DNA of 64,000 bases from Paenibacillus doosanensis. Its GTDB lineage: Bacteria; Bacillota; Bacilli; Paenibacillales; NBRC-103111. Under the pieces are notes generated by a model. It had not been told where the DNA came from. It did not search any database and worked only from the letters and a program-made list of their open reading frames with translations. The DNA lies in assembly GCF_025060755.1 (NCBI RefSeq), contig NZ_JANYUY010000007.1:1-64000 (forward strand), read 5' to 3'. This document shows positions 44,851 to 53,358 of the stretch, in pieces. Each line of letters starts with the position of its first letter. Within the stretch, counting starts at the first letter, position 1. A program made the position numbers and the translations under genes.

Positions 44851-46464
44851 AATATACGCATCCTTGAATTCCGAGGGCGTCTGGCCCGTATGCTTCTTGA
44901 ACACCTCGCTGAAATAGCGTCTGTGCTCATACCCGAGCGAAAGAGCGATCTCTTGAACCTGATAATTTTCGATCAAGAGCCGCTTCGCCCGTTCGATCCG
45001 CTCGGCCGTGACGAATTGGTTCAACGTCGTGCCGGTCACTTTTTTGAACAGGCTCGCGAAATGCCCGCCGCTGATGTTCATCTGCCTCGCGCAATGCTCG
45101 ACCGTCAGATCCAGGTGCAGATTCGACTTGATATATTCGACCGCGCGGTGAACGAGCTGCGTGGAATCGCTGGCCCGCTCCTTCTCGATCCAGGCGCAGC
45201 CGGCTTGGCACAAGTCCCTCAACAGCTGCTGAAACGGCTTGATACCGTCGAGCGCTTGACTGCTGCGGTCGCGTATTTGCAGGTCATACGGCTGCAGAAC
45301 AGCGAGCGGCACCAGCTCGTAGAACGCGCGCAGCATAACCAGAGCCAGCTCATAGTACATGCTTCGGACATATTGCGGGTCCGGCAGCGGATGGAGCTGC
45401 GTGACGTCGTCGAACAAGCGCTCCAGCGCGAGCAGCGATTTGTCCCGGTTCCCCGCCCTTAGGGAAATGAGCAGCTCCTGCTCCTTCTCTTGGGTGTATC
45501 GCGGATAAGCCTCCCGCTCCCTCGGCGCATCGGCAAGACTGAAAACATCGTTGCCCCCCGTGTAGAAATGATAAGCCAACGCCGATAACGCCGACTTGTA
45601 GGAATGCGGCAGCCTGTATATATCCTCGACGACCGTACCGACGCCGATTGAGATGGTGAACTTGGTGCAGCTTGCTATATTCGCGCAGCAAGCCTCCGCA
45701 ATCCGCCGCGCTTCTTCCTCCCGCTCGCAGTTAATGATGCACGCATAGTAGCTGGGACCGTCCCGGACGACAATACCGCGGGTCTCTCCGTGAAGCGTCT
45801 CCTCGATGATATTGTGCAGCGCGAACCGGACCAGCTCGATCTCGTGAATCGGTTGAGAGGCGTACTTGTCCATGAAGTGGTCGATTTCCATAATGAGCAC
45901 CGCAAGCCCCTCCGGCTCCAGGTCGACATGCATCTCCTGCCAGTAATCCCGCGCCTCCTCGGGACGCAATTCATGCTGCAGAAGCCGGCCGAAATATTCC
46001 TGACGCAATAACGGCAAGCTTTCCTGAACCTTCTTCTCCATCGCCTGAATCCGCTCTTGCTGATTATATTCGCTCTCCAGCGCCTCCTTGGCTTCAAGCA
46101 CGACCTTCGTAATCTCCTGCATCGAAAAAGGCTTTTTCACAAAATCAAACGCCCCCAGCCGGATCGCCTGCTTCGCATATTCAAAATCGGTATAGGCGCT
46201 GAGAATAATAATTTTGCATTGCGGAAGCAGGTCGATTATGCGCCGGGTCATCTCCAGTCCGTCCATGCGGGGCATGCGGATATCCGTAAGAATAATGTCG
46301 GGACGCGTCTCCTGAATAAGCGCAAGCCCCTCTTCCCCGTTTTTCGCTGTGCCTGCGACCTTGATGCCGTAAGTATCCCATGGGATTTTGGTGGCGATCA
46401 TTTCAACCGTGCTTTTGATATCGTCGATAATACAGATGTTAAACCGCATATCCGTTGTCGGCAT
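44839..46464 (-). CDS. YesN-type response regulator (cassette 3)
   Basis: 541 residues. Receiver domain with D14/D15 and phospho-acceptor D61 in IILTDIRMPRMDG, conserved Lys in DFVKKPFS; middle region; C-terminal AraC domain (about 440-535: LTVEHCARQMNISGGHFASL and QVQEIALSLGYEHRRYFSEV). The ATG at 46464 has GGGGGAAAG upstream. The start lies inside the 3' end of the kinase gene (26-bp overlap), so the two are translationally coupled. It probably activates the adjacent binding-protein/permease/lyase/sulfatase genes. Confidence 0.9.
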   Translation of the reverse strand: MPTTDMRFNICIIDDIKSTVEMIATKIPWDTYGIKVAGTAKNGEEGLALIQETRPDIILTDIRMPRMDGLEMTRRIIDLLPQCKIIILSAYTDFEYAKQAIRLGAFDFVKKPFSMQEITKVVLEAKEALESEYNQQERIQAMEKKVQESLPLLRQEYFGRLLQHELRPEEARDYWQEMHVDLEPEGLAVLIMEIDHFMDKYASQPIHEIELVRFALHNIIEETLHGETRGIVVRDGPSYYACIINCEREEEARRIAEACCANIASCTKFTISIGVGTVVEDIYRLPHSYKSALSALAYHFYTGGNDVFSLADAPREREAYPRYTQEKEQELLISLRAGNRDKSLLALERLFDDVTQLHPLPDPQYVRSMYYELALVMLRAFYELVPLAVLQPYDLQIRDRSSQALDGIKPFQQLLRDLCQAGCAWIEKERASDSTQLVHRAVEYIKSNLHLDLTVEHCARQMNISGGHFASLFKKVTGTTLNQFVTAERIERAKRLLIENYQVQEIALSLGYEHRRYFSEVFKKHTGQTPSEFKDAYIGQK

Positions 46465-48238
46465 AGCTTCTTTCCCCCTCGTGCAGCGTGATGATGAACT
46501 GAACCTTGGTCCCCTTCCCCGGCTCGCTATAGTAATGGATCGACGCGTTCTCCCCATAGAACAGCCGCAGCCGATCGCCGATATTTCTCAGCGCATAGCC
46601 TTTCCGGGGAACAAGCGGCCCCTCTATCGATTGCCGCACACGGTTCACATCCATGCCTATGCCGTTATCCTCGACGGATATATACAGCACTTCTTTCGTC
46701 CGCCTCAATTCAATCCGGATGCGGCAGCCCTCCTCGCGGTCTTGGAAGCCATGCAAAATCGCATTTTCCACGAGTGGCTGCAGGATCAGCTTCGGAATGC
46801 GGAGCTGCAGAATAGACTCGTCCTCCACATCAATATGGAAATCGAACCTATCCTCATAGCAGTTTTGCTGAAGCGTCAAATAGTGGCGGACATGCAGCAG
46901 CTCCTCTTCGATCAGCAAGATGTCTCTCCCTTGGCTTAAGCCCAGCTGGAACATGGTAGATAGCGATAAAATCATTTCGTTGACAGCCTCCGTATGACCA
47001 AGCACCGACTTGCAGTAAATCGTATTCAGCGTGTTGTACAGAAAATGCGGCTCCATTTGGGCCGACAAAGCTTTAATCTCCGTCTTCCGCTTCTCCTCTT
47101 CTCCGAGCTTGACCGTCTGAATCAGCTTCTTAATTTCATCGAGCATCAGGTTGAACCGCATCCCGACCTGGGATATTTCGTCCTGGTACACACTGTGGAA
47201 CCGGACGTCCAGATCATTGTGCTCCACCTGCTTCATCAGCATATGCAGCCGCAATAACGGCCGGAGCAGCAAGCCGGTCAGCATGTTGGACAGCAAAAGC
47301 GCGAGCAGCACGAACCCCACGATAAAAAGAAGCGTCAGCCACTTGATCGCATCAACTTCCTTAAGCACCACCTGCTTGGACTGCGTGTCGTACAAAATCC
47401 ACCCTTCTCCCACATTGAGCCGGGTGAAATTAATCAGGTAATCTTTTCCGTCAATAACGTAGCTGAAATTACCGCTTTTTTCTTCCCCGTCAAAATGCTG
47501 CAAAAATGCCGGTGCCATGCGCCACGATTCCTGTGCGACGCCGCTATCCTTCGCGTTGCCTATTACAGGCTCGCCCTCCTTGTTAATCAACGAATACCCG
47601 GTGGGGCTGCTGACCTGATCGACGATCAGATTTTGCAAGTCTTTCTCCTTAATGTTGACGACGATGAATACATCCTCCACGTACTTCTCTCCGGAGCCGT
47701 CGATGACGAAGGAAACGACCCTGTCTTTTCCATAAAAAAAGGAATCCTCGTGACCTTCCATCCATACGCCCCGCTGCTTCGATTTGATTTTCTTGTACAT
47801 GTCGGATTGATAGAAGGAGCTGTCGTTTAACCGCGTGTAGGTAGTAGGATAAAAATCTCCGATCGGCGTAGCGATCAAGACCGATTGAATAAAATCGTCG
47901 TTAAACTTCAATTGCGCCAGGATCGGCTGAAGCGCGGATAAACGGGCGTAGTAATAACCCGCATCCCCCCGTGAAACGTCGCGCAGCACCTCGATGTAAG
48001 GATCGCTCATCTTGAGCGACATGATCGACAGGACAATCTTCTTCAACTTCTCATCGAGCACCTGCGATGATTTGTTGATCGTATCCTGACTTAGCCGAAG
48101 GGCATTGCGCTCCACAATACTTGAAGAGATGGCGTAGGAGCTCCACCCCGACGCGGCAATCGCCACCGTCATGAGGAGGACGAAGGACACCCATATGCGT
48201 TTTTTGAAAGAGAGGCGATACAGCAGCTGCTTCATCAT
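46439..48238 (-). CDS. YesM-type sensor histidine kinase (cassette 3)
   Basis: 599 residues. Membrane segments near 15-35 and about 295-318 enclose an extracellular sensor domain; HAMP-like VEHNDLDVRFHSVYQDEISQ; phospho-acceptor His in MEPHFLYNTLNTIYC; ATPase N-box VENAILHGF and G-box DNGIGMD. ATG-ATG start with GGGGTG upstream. A cre-like site lies about 30 bp upstream, which would place the whole cassette under catabolite control. Confidence 0.9.
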   Translation of the reverse strand: MMKQLLYRLSFKKRIWVSFVLLMTVAIAASGWSSYAISSSIVERNALRLSQDTINKSSQVLDEKLKKIVLSIMSLKMSDPYIEVLRDVSRGDAGYYYARLSALQPILAQLKFNDDFIQSVLIATPIGDFYPTTYTRLNDSSFYQSDMYKKIKSKQRGVWMEGHEDSFFYGKDRVVSFVIDGSGEKYVEDVFIVVNIKEKDLQNLIVDQVSSPTGYSLINKEGEPVIGNAKDSGVAQESWRMAPAFLQHFDGEEKSGNFSYVIDGKDYLINFTRLNVGEGWILYDTQSKQVVLKEVDAIKWLTLLFIVGFVLLALLLSNMLTGLLLRPLLRLHMLMKQVEHNDLDVRFHSVYQDEISQVGMRFNLMLDEIKKLIQTVKLGEEEKRKTEIKALSAQMEPHFLYNTLNTIYCKSVLGHTEAVNEMILSLSTMFQLGLSQGRDILLIEEELLHVRHYLTLQQNCYEDRFDFHIDVEDESILQLRIPKLILQPLVENAILHGFQDREEGCRIRIELRRTKEVLYISVEDNGIGMDVNRVRQSIEGPLVPRKGYALRNIGDRLRLFYGENASIHYYSEPGKGTKVQFIITLHEGERSYADNGYAV

Positions 48239-48266
48239 GTTACACCCCTAAACCGTTAAAATGGAT

Positions 48267-48281
48267 TGTAAACGTATTCAA
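48267..48281. promoter_or_regulatory. cre candidate upstream of the cassette-3 kinase
   Basis: On the minus strand TTGAATACGTTTACA matches 14 of 15 consensus positions. The rest of 48239-48558 shows no convincing gene; short plus-strand frames there look like chance. Confidence 0.55.
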
Positions 48282-48558
48282 CATAGGGGAATAAAATCCT
48301 CTTTAGAGGCGATAAGCTGGGGAGGACATGCATAATGCCGTCGATAGACGGTGCAGGGGCCAAATCTGAGGCGTGCGAAAAGAACCCTGCCGGCGCACAA
48401 TTCGCAAGGTTGCATTGTCCGTAGATCTCGGGTCGATATTTACCGAAATAATATCGCATACTTACGACGATTTCAATCATTATTTTTCGCGATTTCGAAA
48501 CAAATCGGGTGCTGTTTTAATAAACAGTACTAATTACTTTTTATCGGGCAGGTAATTT

Positions 48559-48569
48559 GTAATCATTAC
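48559..48569. promoter_or_regulatory. Zur-type box 4
   Basis: GTAATCATTAC, identical to the core of box 1, located 33 bp upstream of the decayed CobW gene. It suggests that gene once belonged to the zinc regulon. Confidence 0.6.
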
Positions 48570-48601
48570 TATTATGGATTAATATAATAGGGCAGTGTCA
48601 A

Positions 48602-49154
48602 GCGGAAGAAGTAGCCGATTGTCTTTCGGAACCGCAGTTGAAAGATAAGCTGAAGCTGAACATGGTAATCACGGTTATCGATGCGGAATATGTGATGGAT
48701 TACAATAGCATTTTTGCCGCAGACCGTGAGCTTGTCCGGACGCTTAGAAGACAAATTGAAGTGGCCGATTTACTGCTCGTCAATAAATGTGATCTTGTAT
48801 CCAAAAACCATTTGCAGAAGGTCGGCAACAGTATGCGCAAGTACAATCCGGTTGCTCCTATCCATTTTACGATACAAAATAATATCGATCTTCAAGGTCT
48901 GCTTCACGGAATCGAGCCAAACGCCTACCATTCGGCACTTCCCAAGGTCAGGTTCAAGACGCTGCAGCATGCGCATGCCCCTTCACACCGCCATGAAGAA
49001 CATCATCATCATCATCATGGGGGTCATGAGCATTCGTACTCACGCCTGGCAGAAGGCGAGATATTCGGGCGATCCTTATCTGGTTGTTATCGGCATTGAT
49101 ATAGATACGCAGAAAATGAAGGACAGCTGGTTGAGCTTGTGGGACACTGAGTAA
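48602..49154 (+). pseudogene. Decayed second CobW/COG0523 GTPase gene
   Basis: Family similarity starts abruptly at AEEVADCLSEPQLKDKL and runs through VITVIDAEYVMDYN and LLLVNKCDLVSKNHL, so the P-loop and the CxCC metal motif are missing. A His-rich linker (HEEHHHHHHGGHEH) survives. After it the frame shifts: the normal C-terminal end (SGDPYLVVIGIDIDTQK, DSWLSLWDTE) is in another frame to the stop at 49154, and most of the CobW C-terminal domain is gone. At least two deletions are needed. The Zur-type box upstream is preserved. Confidence 0.75.
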
Positions 49155-49214
49155 ACTGTAGCGAATTCGTAGCTATAAGGCACAGCTCTTGGGCAGCACC
49201 ACCATCAACCAACG

Positions 49215-49246
49215 GAGAAGCAATCGGTTCCTGCCGTTTGCTTCTC
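49215..49246 (+). terminator. Terminator of the decayed CobW gene
   Basis: GAGAAGCAA/TTGCTTCTC 9-bp stem with an inner CGG/CCG, followed by TTGCTTGTT on the plus strand. Confidence 0.5.
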
Positions 49247-49306
49247 TTGCTTGTTAACGGGCCGTGGAAGAGTGCAGCTTCGGTACGGAACGACTGGTTA
49301 TAAATG

Positions 49307-49349
49307 AAAAAAAGGCCTTGCTGGATTGCATTTATCCAGAAAAGGCCTT
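49307..49349 (-). terminator. Intrinsic terminator of the GntR-controlled operon
   Basis: On the minus strand AAGGCCTT-TTCTGGAT pairs with ATCCAG-CAAGGCCTT, followed by T5. It lies about 40 bp past the last gene. Confidence 0.75.
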
Positions 49350-49386
49350 GATCGTCTTTAAGTTGGGCTGCAAGACCTAATGCCCA

Positions 49387-51354
49387 CTATTGATCCTTCG
49401 CTACCTCGCAGGAATACTCGTTGGCCGCCAAACGAATCGTCCGGTTCCGAAAGGAAAGCTGCTTCTCTTCCGCCGAATCGTTCCAGAACACGAAGAGCCT
49501 CTTCCCGTCGTGAACGTACTCCGTCTTGATCACGCCCTCCGGAAGCTCAAGGTCGGTATCCAGCGAGAAGACGCCGTGATAGAAAAACTCGGCATAGCGT
49601 TCGCGCTGCGCGATCAATTCCTTAATATGGGCCGCATAGGCCGGAACGGCGGCGACGGTAGATCGGCAGCGGTAAATCGCGATATCGAACCGGTAGCCGT
49701 AGACGAACGCAAAATTCAACTGCTGCTTGAAGTCGCTTCTCTCGTCGTGAATGAAGCGATTGGACATGATCGTTTCCGGGAACGTCTGCCGGTAAAGCTC
49801 GGGGAACGCATCGTCGTCCTTGGAGGTCGCGTACCCGCAGCTGTGATGGAAGTCCATAATCGGGGCATAGCAGTCGATTACAAATTCTGAGCCGAACGCT
49901 TTATCCCCTGTGCATAATTCGCGCAATTGCTGAAGATTGCACCGCCGCCATACGGTTTCGCTGTCCCCGCGGTTCCCGTGATGATGCGAGTCATCGAAGC
50001 AGAGATGGGGAAAATGCCCCGCAATCTGATCGTAAAAGATGGAGTCCGAGTTATAGCTCAGCTTCTGTTTGCCGACGCGAAGCAACTGCTCGCTCCATTC
50101 GTCTGTGGCCTGGCAAGCGGAGACGAAGCTTTTGTAGCCGAAATTGCGCAGCAGCATGCCGTCGTTGCTGAATTTGTAATGCTCCCTGTACTCTACGCCG
50201 TCAATGTCTTTGCGGCAAATCCGGCAGCCGACTTCCTTGTAATAGTCCGACTTCACATCGATCAGCACGCCGTTGGTATATAAGGCGATCCGGCCGCCCC
50301 GCCTTTGTACCTCAGCAATCGCCGCCTTCAGTCCTTCCTCCCCGCCAAGCGCAGGATCGGGCTCATAGACGGGATAACCGTTATCGAAGCCGCCCTTCCA
50401 CCAGCCGAACAGCAGAATCATGTTCACGCCGACCGTCCGGCCTTCCTCGTAAATTCGCGGAAGATCCTCGTATTTGTAATAGATTTTGCCGAATTGATGC
50501 TTCATGATGATGCGCTGCCAGCCGTTAAGCTCCTGCACCCACTCCGGCCGATTCGGCTCGCTAAACCAGCCGGCCGCCCATTGCCGATAGATCGCCGAGC
50601 CTTGCCGCCAGTCTCCGCGAACGAACGCCACGACGGATACGGGGGAGGATACCTCTTCTCCCTTCCGTGCCAACGGGAACTGCGAGATGGCGAGGAGGAG
50701 ACGCGGATCGCTGTTCCTCGGACCTATCCCGGCCGCCAGCACACAGGAGCGGAACTGATCGTCATGCCGGCCCACATAGAGAAAATGCGAGCCGCTCTGC
50801 ACGCCGAACCAAGCCATGCTGGCGAAGCTCGGATACGTCATGTCGAGCCACACCTCGTTGTCGTCACTGTACTTGTATTCGCTGTGCGCCCGATCAATCG
50901 TGGTCCACGGATCGGCCAGCCGGTGCCCGTGCCCTTGGCTGCGGTACAGGACATCGCGGCTTCGCTGTTCGTCCGCCACTACGGCCAAATCGACGAACGG
51001 CAGCTTGACCTCGTTGACCCGCGCTTCGCTATTATTGTTAATCGTGTACGAGAACTGCAGGCTGCCATCGACCGCGCGGACCCGGACGACGAACGATACC
51101 GGATACGCGTTGCCGTCCTCCGCCACGAGCCGGTCGTAACGAATATCCAAGCCATTCGTTACGGCGCTGACAGCCCCTGACTGTTTGCTTGAAGCTACCG
51201 TCATATCCCGAAACTCGCCGTCATCCAGCTGCAGCCGCCAGAAGTCGGCTCCGGGCGACTCGCGCAGGGGAAGTCCCTCCGTCGTCCAGCTGCCGAACCG
51301 TCCTTCCGGATCGACGGCAAACTGCAATTCTCCAGCTTTTATTGCCAATGTCAT
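49387..51354 (-). CDS. DUF6259-type protein, probable TIM-barrel glycoside hydrolase
   Basis: 655 residues without signal peptide. The N-terminal half (about 1-260) looks like a beta-sandwich of the galactose-mutarotase type; the second half (about 270-570) looks like a TIM barrel (GVNMILLFGWWKGGFDNGYP, GGRIALYTNGVLIDVKSDYY, LSYNSDSIFYDQIAGHFP); the C-terminus is a small beta domain. I recall this layout as DUF6259, but the catalytic residues are not established; Asp/Glu in the barrel strands are candidates. Last gene of the GntR operon, 23 bp after the SDR gene. ATG at 51354 preferred over the GTG at 51363, which is too close to AAGGAA. Confidence 0.6.
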   Translation of the reverse strand: MTLAIKAGELQFAVDPEGRFGSWTTEGLPLRESPGADFWRLQLDDGEFRDMTVASSKQSGAVSAVTNGLDIRYDRLVAEDGNAYPVSFVVRVRAVDGSLQFSYTINNNSEARVNEVKLPFVDLAVVADEQRSRDVLYRSQGHGHRLADPWTTIDRAHSEYKYSDDNEVWLDMTYPSFASMAWFGVQSGSHFLYVGRHDDQFRSCVLAAGIGPRNSDPRLLLAISQFPLARKGEEVSSPVSVVAFVRGDWRQGSAIYRQWAAGWFSEPNRPEWVQELNGWQRIIMKHQFGKIYYKYEDLPRIYEEGRTVGVNMILLFGWWKGGFDNGYPVYEPDPALGGEEGLKAAIAEVQRRGGRIALYTNGVLIDVKSDYYKEVGCRICRKDIDGVEYREHYKFSNDGMLLRNFGYKSFVSACQATDEWSEQLLRVGKQKLSYNSDSIFYDQIAGHFPHLCFDDSHHHGNRGDSETVWRRCNLQQLRELCTGDKAFGSEFVIDCYAPIMDFHHSCGYATSKDDDAFPELYRQTFPETIMSNRFIHDERSDFKQQLNFAFVYGYRFDIAIYRCRSTVAAVPAYAAHIKELIAQRERYAEFFYHGVFSLDTDLELPEGVIKTEYVHDGKRLFVFWNDSAEEKQLSFRNRTIRLAANEYSCEVAKDQ

Positions 51355-51377
51355 CACGCACACACTTCCTTCTGTAG

Positions 51378-52130
51378 TTATCTCAAATAAAGACCGCCGT
51401 TCACATCCAAGGTAATGCCGGTAATATAACGGGCTTCGTCGCTGGCGAGAAATACCGTCGCCGCCGCAATATCTTCAACCGTTCCCAATCCCAGCGGGAC
51501 GGAGGCAGACAATTGGGCAACTTTCTCATCCCCATGAGTTTGCTGCAGCAGCTCGGTTTCGATAATGCCAGGGGCGATTGCGTTCACTGTAATTCCATAC
51601 GGGGCAGCCGTTCGGGCAAGCGTCTTGGTGAATCCCATCTGCCCGCTCTTGGTCGCGGCGTAATGAACGTGTCCGTACAATGCCCCTTGGTGACCGACGA
51701 CGGAGGAGTTCGAAATAATTCTTCCGCTTCTTTGCGGCATCATCATTTCCATTGCATACTTCGAGCATAAGAACGTGCTCGTCAAGTTGTTGGCGATCAT
51801 TTCGTTCCAGCTCTGCAAAGACGTCTCGACGATCGTTTCCGCTCTTGACGTGCCGGCATTGTTGACAAGAATATCGAGACGGCCGCACTTCTCCGTTATA
51901 GTCCGGAACAACCGCTCCACATCGTCTTCCCGGCTCGCGTCGGCTTGAACGGCGATACTTGTCCGTCCCATCTCCTTGATGCTCTCGACAAGCTGCATCG
52001 CATTTTCCGTAATATGTAAAGAATTGATGACGACATCCGCTCCGGCTTTGGCCAGCCCGAGAGCGATACCGCGTCCGATTCCCCGTGACGAGCCTGTTAC
52101 CAAGGCTACTTTTCCCGCTAATGTAAACAT
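51378..52130 (-). CDS. SDR-family oxidoreductase
   Basis: 250 residues, classical short-chain dehydrogenase. Cofactor motif TGSSRGIG (12-19), NNAG (90-93), catalytic Ser142/143, Tyr157 and Lys161 (YAATK). The C-terminal GITLDVNGGLYLR is typical. Cytoplasmic. Neighbouring sugar-acid dehydratase suggests it oxidises or reduces a sugar or deoxy-keto sugar acid in the same route; the substrate is not known. Confidence 0.85.
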   Translation of the reverse strand: MFTLAGKVALVTGSSRGIGRGIALGLAKAGADVVINSLHITENAMQLVESIKEMGRTSIAVQADASREDDVERLFRTITEKCGRLDILVNNAGTSRAETIVETSLQSWNEMIANNLTSTFLCSKYAMEMMMPQRSGRIISNSSVVGHQGALYGHVHYAATKSGQMGFTKTLARTAAPYGITVNAIAPGIIETELLQQTHGDEKVAQLSASVPLGLGTVEDIAAATVFLASDEARYITGITLDVNGGLYLR

Positions 52131-52157
52131 CCGTATGTCCTCCCGCTCTTAGTTTGC

Positions 52158-53318
52158 TTAAAAATAAGGCTCGGAAGCCGGCGGCCGAATCTGGGTCAGC
52201 GTTCCGTTGTAATGCCGCAAATCGTGAGGAGCGTAAGGATGCTGCAGCGCTGCTTCCTCATCCAGCTCGATGCCTAAGCCCGGCTTATCCGGAATCGTCA
52301 TGTACCCGTCCTCAAAATGCAGCTGTTCATCTGTGATGTCCTTCCGCCAAGGCACATCGCTCGCCATAATTTCCAAATAAAAAAAGTTCGGCGTGCATGC
52401 CGCGAGCTGCAGCGTGGCGGCGTTGGCCACCGGCCCGCTCGGGTTGTGCGGGGCGAATGGAATATAGTTCGCCTCGGCCATGGCGGCAATTTTTCGACTT
52501 TCCATAATGCCGCCGGCATGGCTGATATCCGGCTGAACGAAGTCCAGCGCTTTGTTCTCGAACACCTCGCGGAACGCATAGCGCGTGAACAATCGTTCCC
52601 CGCCGGCGACGGCGACCGGAGATTTCCGCCGCACCTCCGACATCGCGCTCACATTGTCCGGCGGGATCGGTTCCTCGAACCACACCGGGTTAAACGGCTG
52701 AAGCTCCTGCGCGATCTTGATCGCCGTCGGCACGTTGAACCGGCCATGCCCTTCGATAAACAGGTCGACATCGCGGCCGACCGCATCCCGCACCGCGCCG
52801 ATGCAGGCGATGGCGCTGTCCAGCTCCGCGTTCGTGATGGTCATATACGTCTTGCCGAACGGGTCCCATTTGAGCCCCTTGAAGCCGCGTCCAACCGTTT
52901 CCCGCGCTTTAGCGGCGAAATCTTCCATTGACGATGCGCCGGCGAACCAAGCGTTGGCGTACACCTTGACCTTCTCATGAACCTTGCCTCCGAGCAGCCG
53001 GTGGACGGGGACGCCGAGCGACTTGCCGTTGATATCCCACAGCGCCATCTCCACCGCGCTAAGCGCCGACATCAGCACCGCGCCGCCTCGCCAATAGGCA
53101 TCCCGGTAAATGTTATGATAGTGCGCCTCGATATCCAGCGGGTTTTTGCCGATCAAATAACGCTTAATGTCTTCGATAGCCCCGGCAACCGCATGCTCCT
53201 TGTATTCCAGCGTCGCCTCTCCGATCCCGGTAACGCCTTCGTCCGTGTACAGTTTGACGAACACGAAATTCGTACGGTAGCAGTCGACAATGAATGTTTT
53301 TACGTCTACTATTTTCAT
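52158..53318 (-). CDS. Enolase-superfamily sugar-acid dehydratase (DgoD-like, MR/MLE)
   Basis: 386 residues. N-terminal capping domain (about 1-120), then the MR/MLE barrel. Expected active-site residues: Lys in FKGLKWDPFG (about 145-154), metal ligands E189, E215 and E241 (IEGHGRF, WFEEP, GGERLF), catalytic H191 and H291 (APHNPSGP). This is the D-galactonate/gluconate-type dehydratase pattern, giving a 2-keto-3-deoxy sugar acid. ATG at 53318 has GGGGTGTGGAG upstream; the open frame extends 50 codons further without homology. It lies between the binding protein and the SDR gene. The exact sugar acid is uncertain. Confidence 0.83.
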   Translation of the reverse strand: MKIVDVKTFIVDCYRTNFVFVKLYTDEGVTGIGEATLEYKEHAVAGAIEDIKRYLIGKNPLDIEAHYHNIYRDAYWRGGAVLMSALSAVEMALWDINGKSLGVPVHRLLGGKVHEKVKVYANAWFAGASSMEDFAAKARETVGRGFKGLKWDPFGKTYMTITNAELDSAIACIGAVRDAVGRDVDLFIEGHGRFNVPTAIKIAQELQPFNPVWFEEPIPPDNVSAMSEVRRKSPVAVAGGERLFTRYAFREVFENKALDFVQPDISHAGGIMESRKIAAMAEANYIPFAPHNPSGPVANAATLQLAACTPNFFYLEIMASDVPWRKDITDEQLHFEDGYMTIPDKPGLGIELDEEAALQHPYAPHDLRHYNGTLTQIRPPASEPYF

Positions 53319-53358
53319 CTCCACACCCCAAAATATATATGCCGTTGATTGCAGCTCA

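Noticed and set aside
48351-48555. Plus-strand frames of 60 codons before Zur-type box 4
   Set aside because: Two overlapping frames of equal length, no ribosome site, no similarity recognised.
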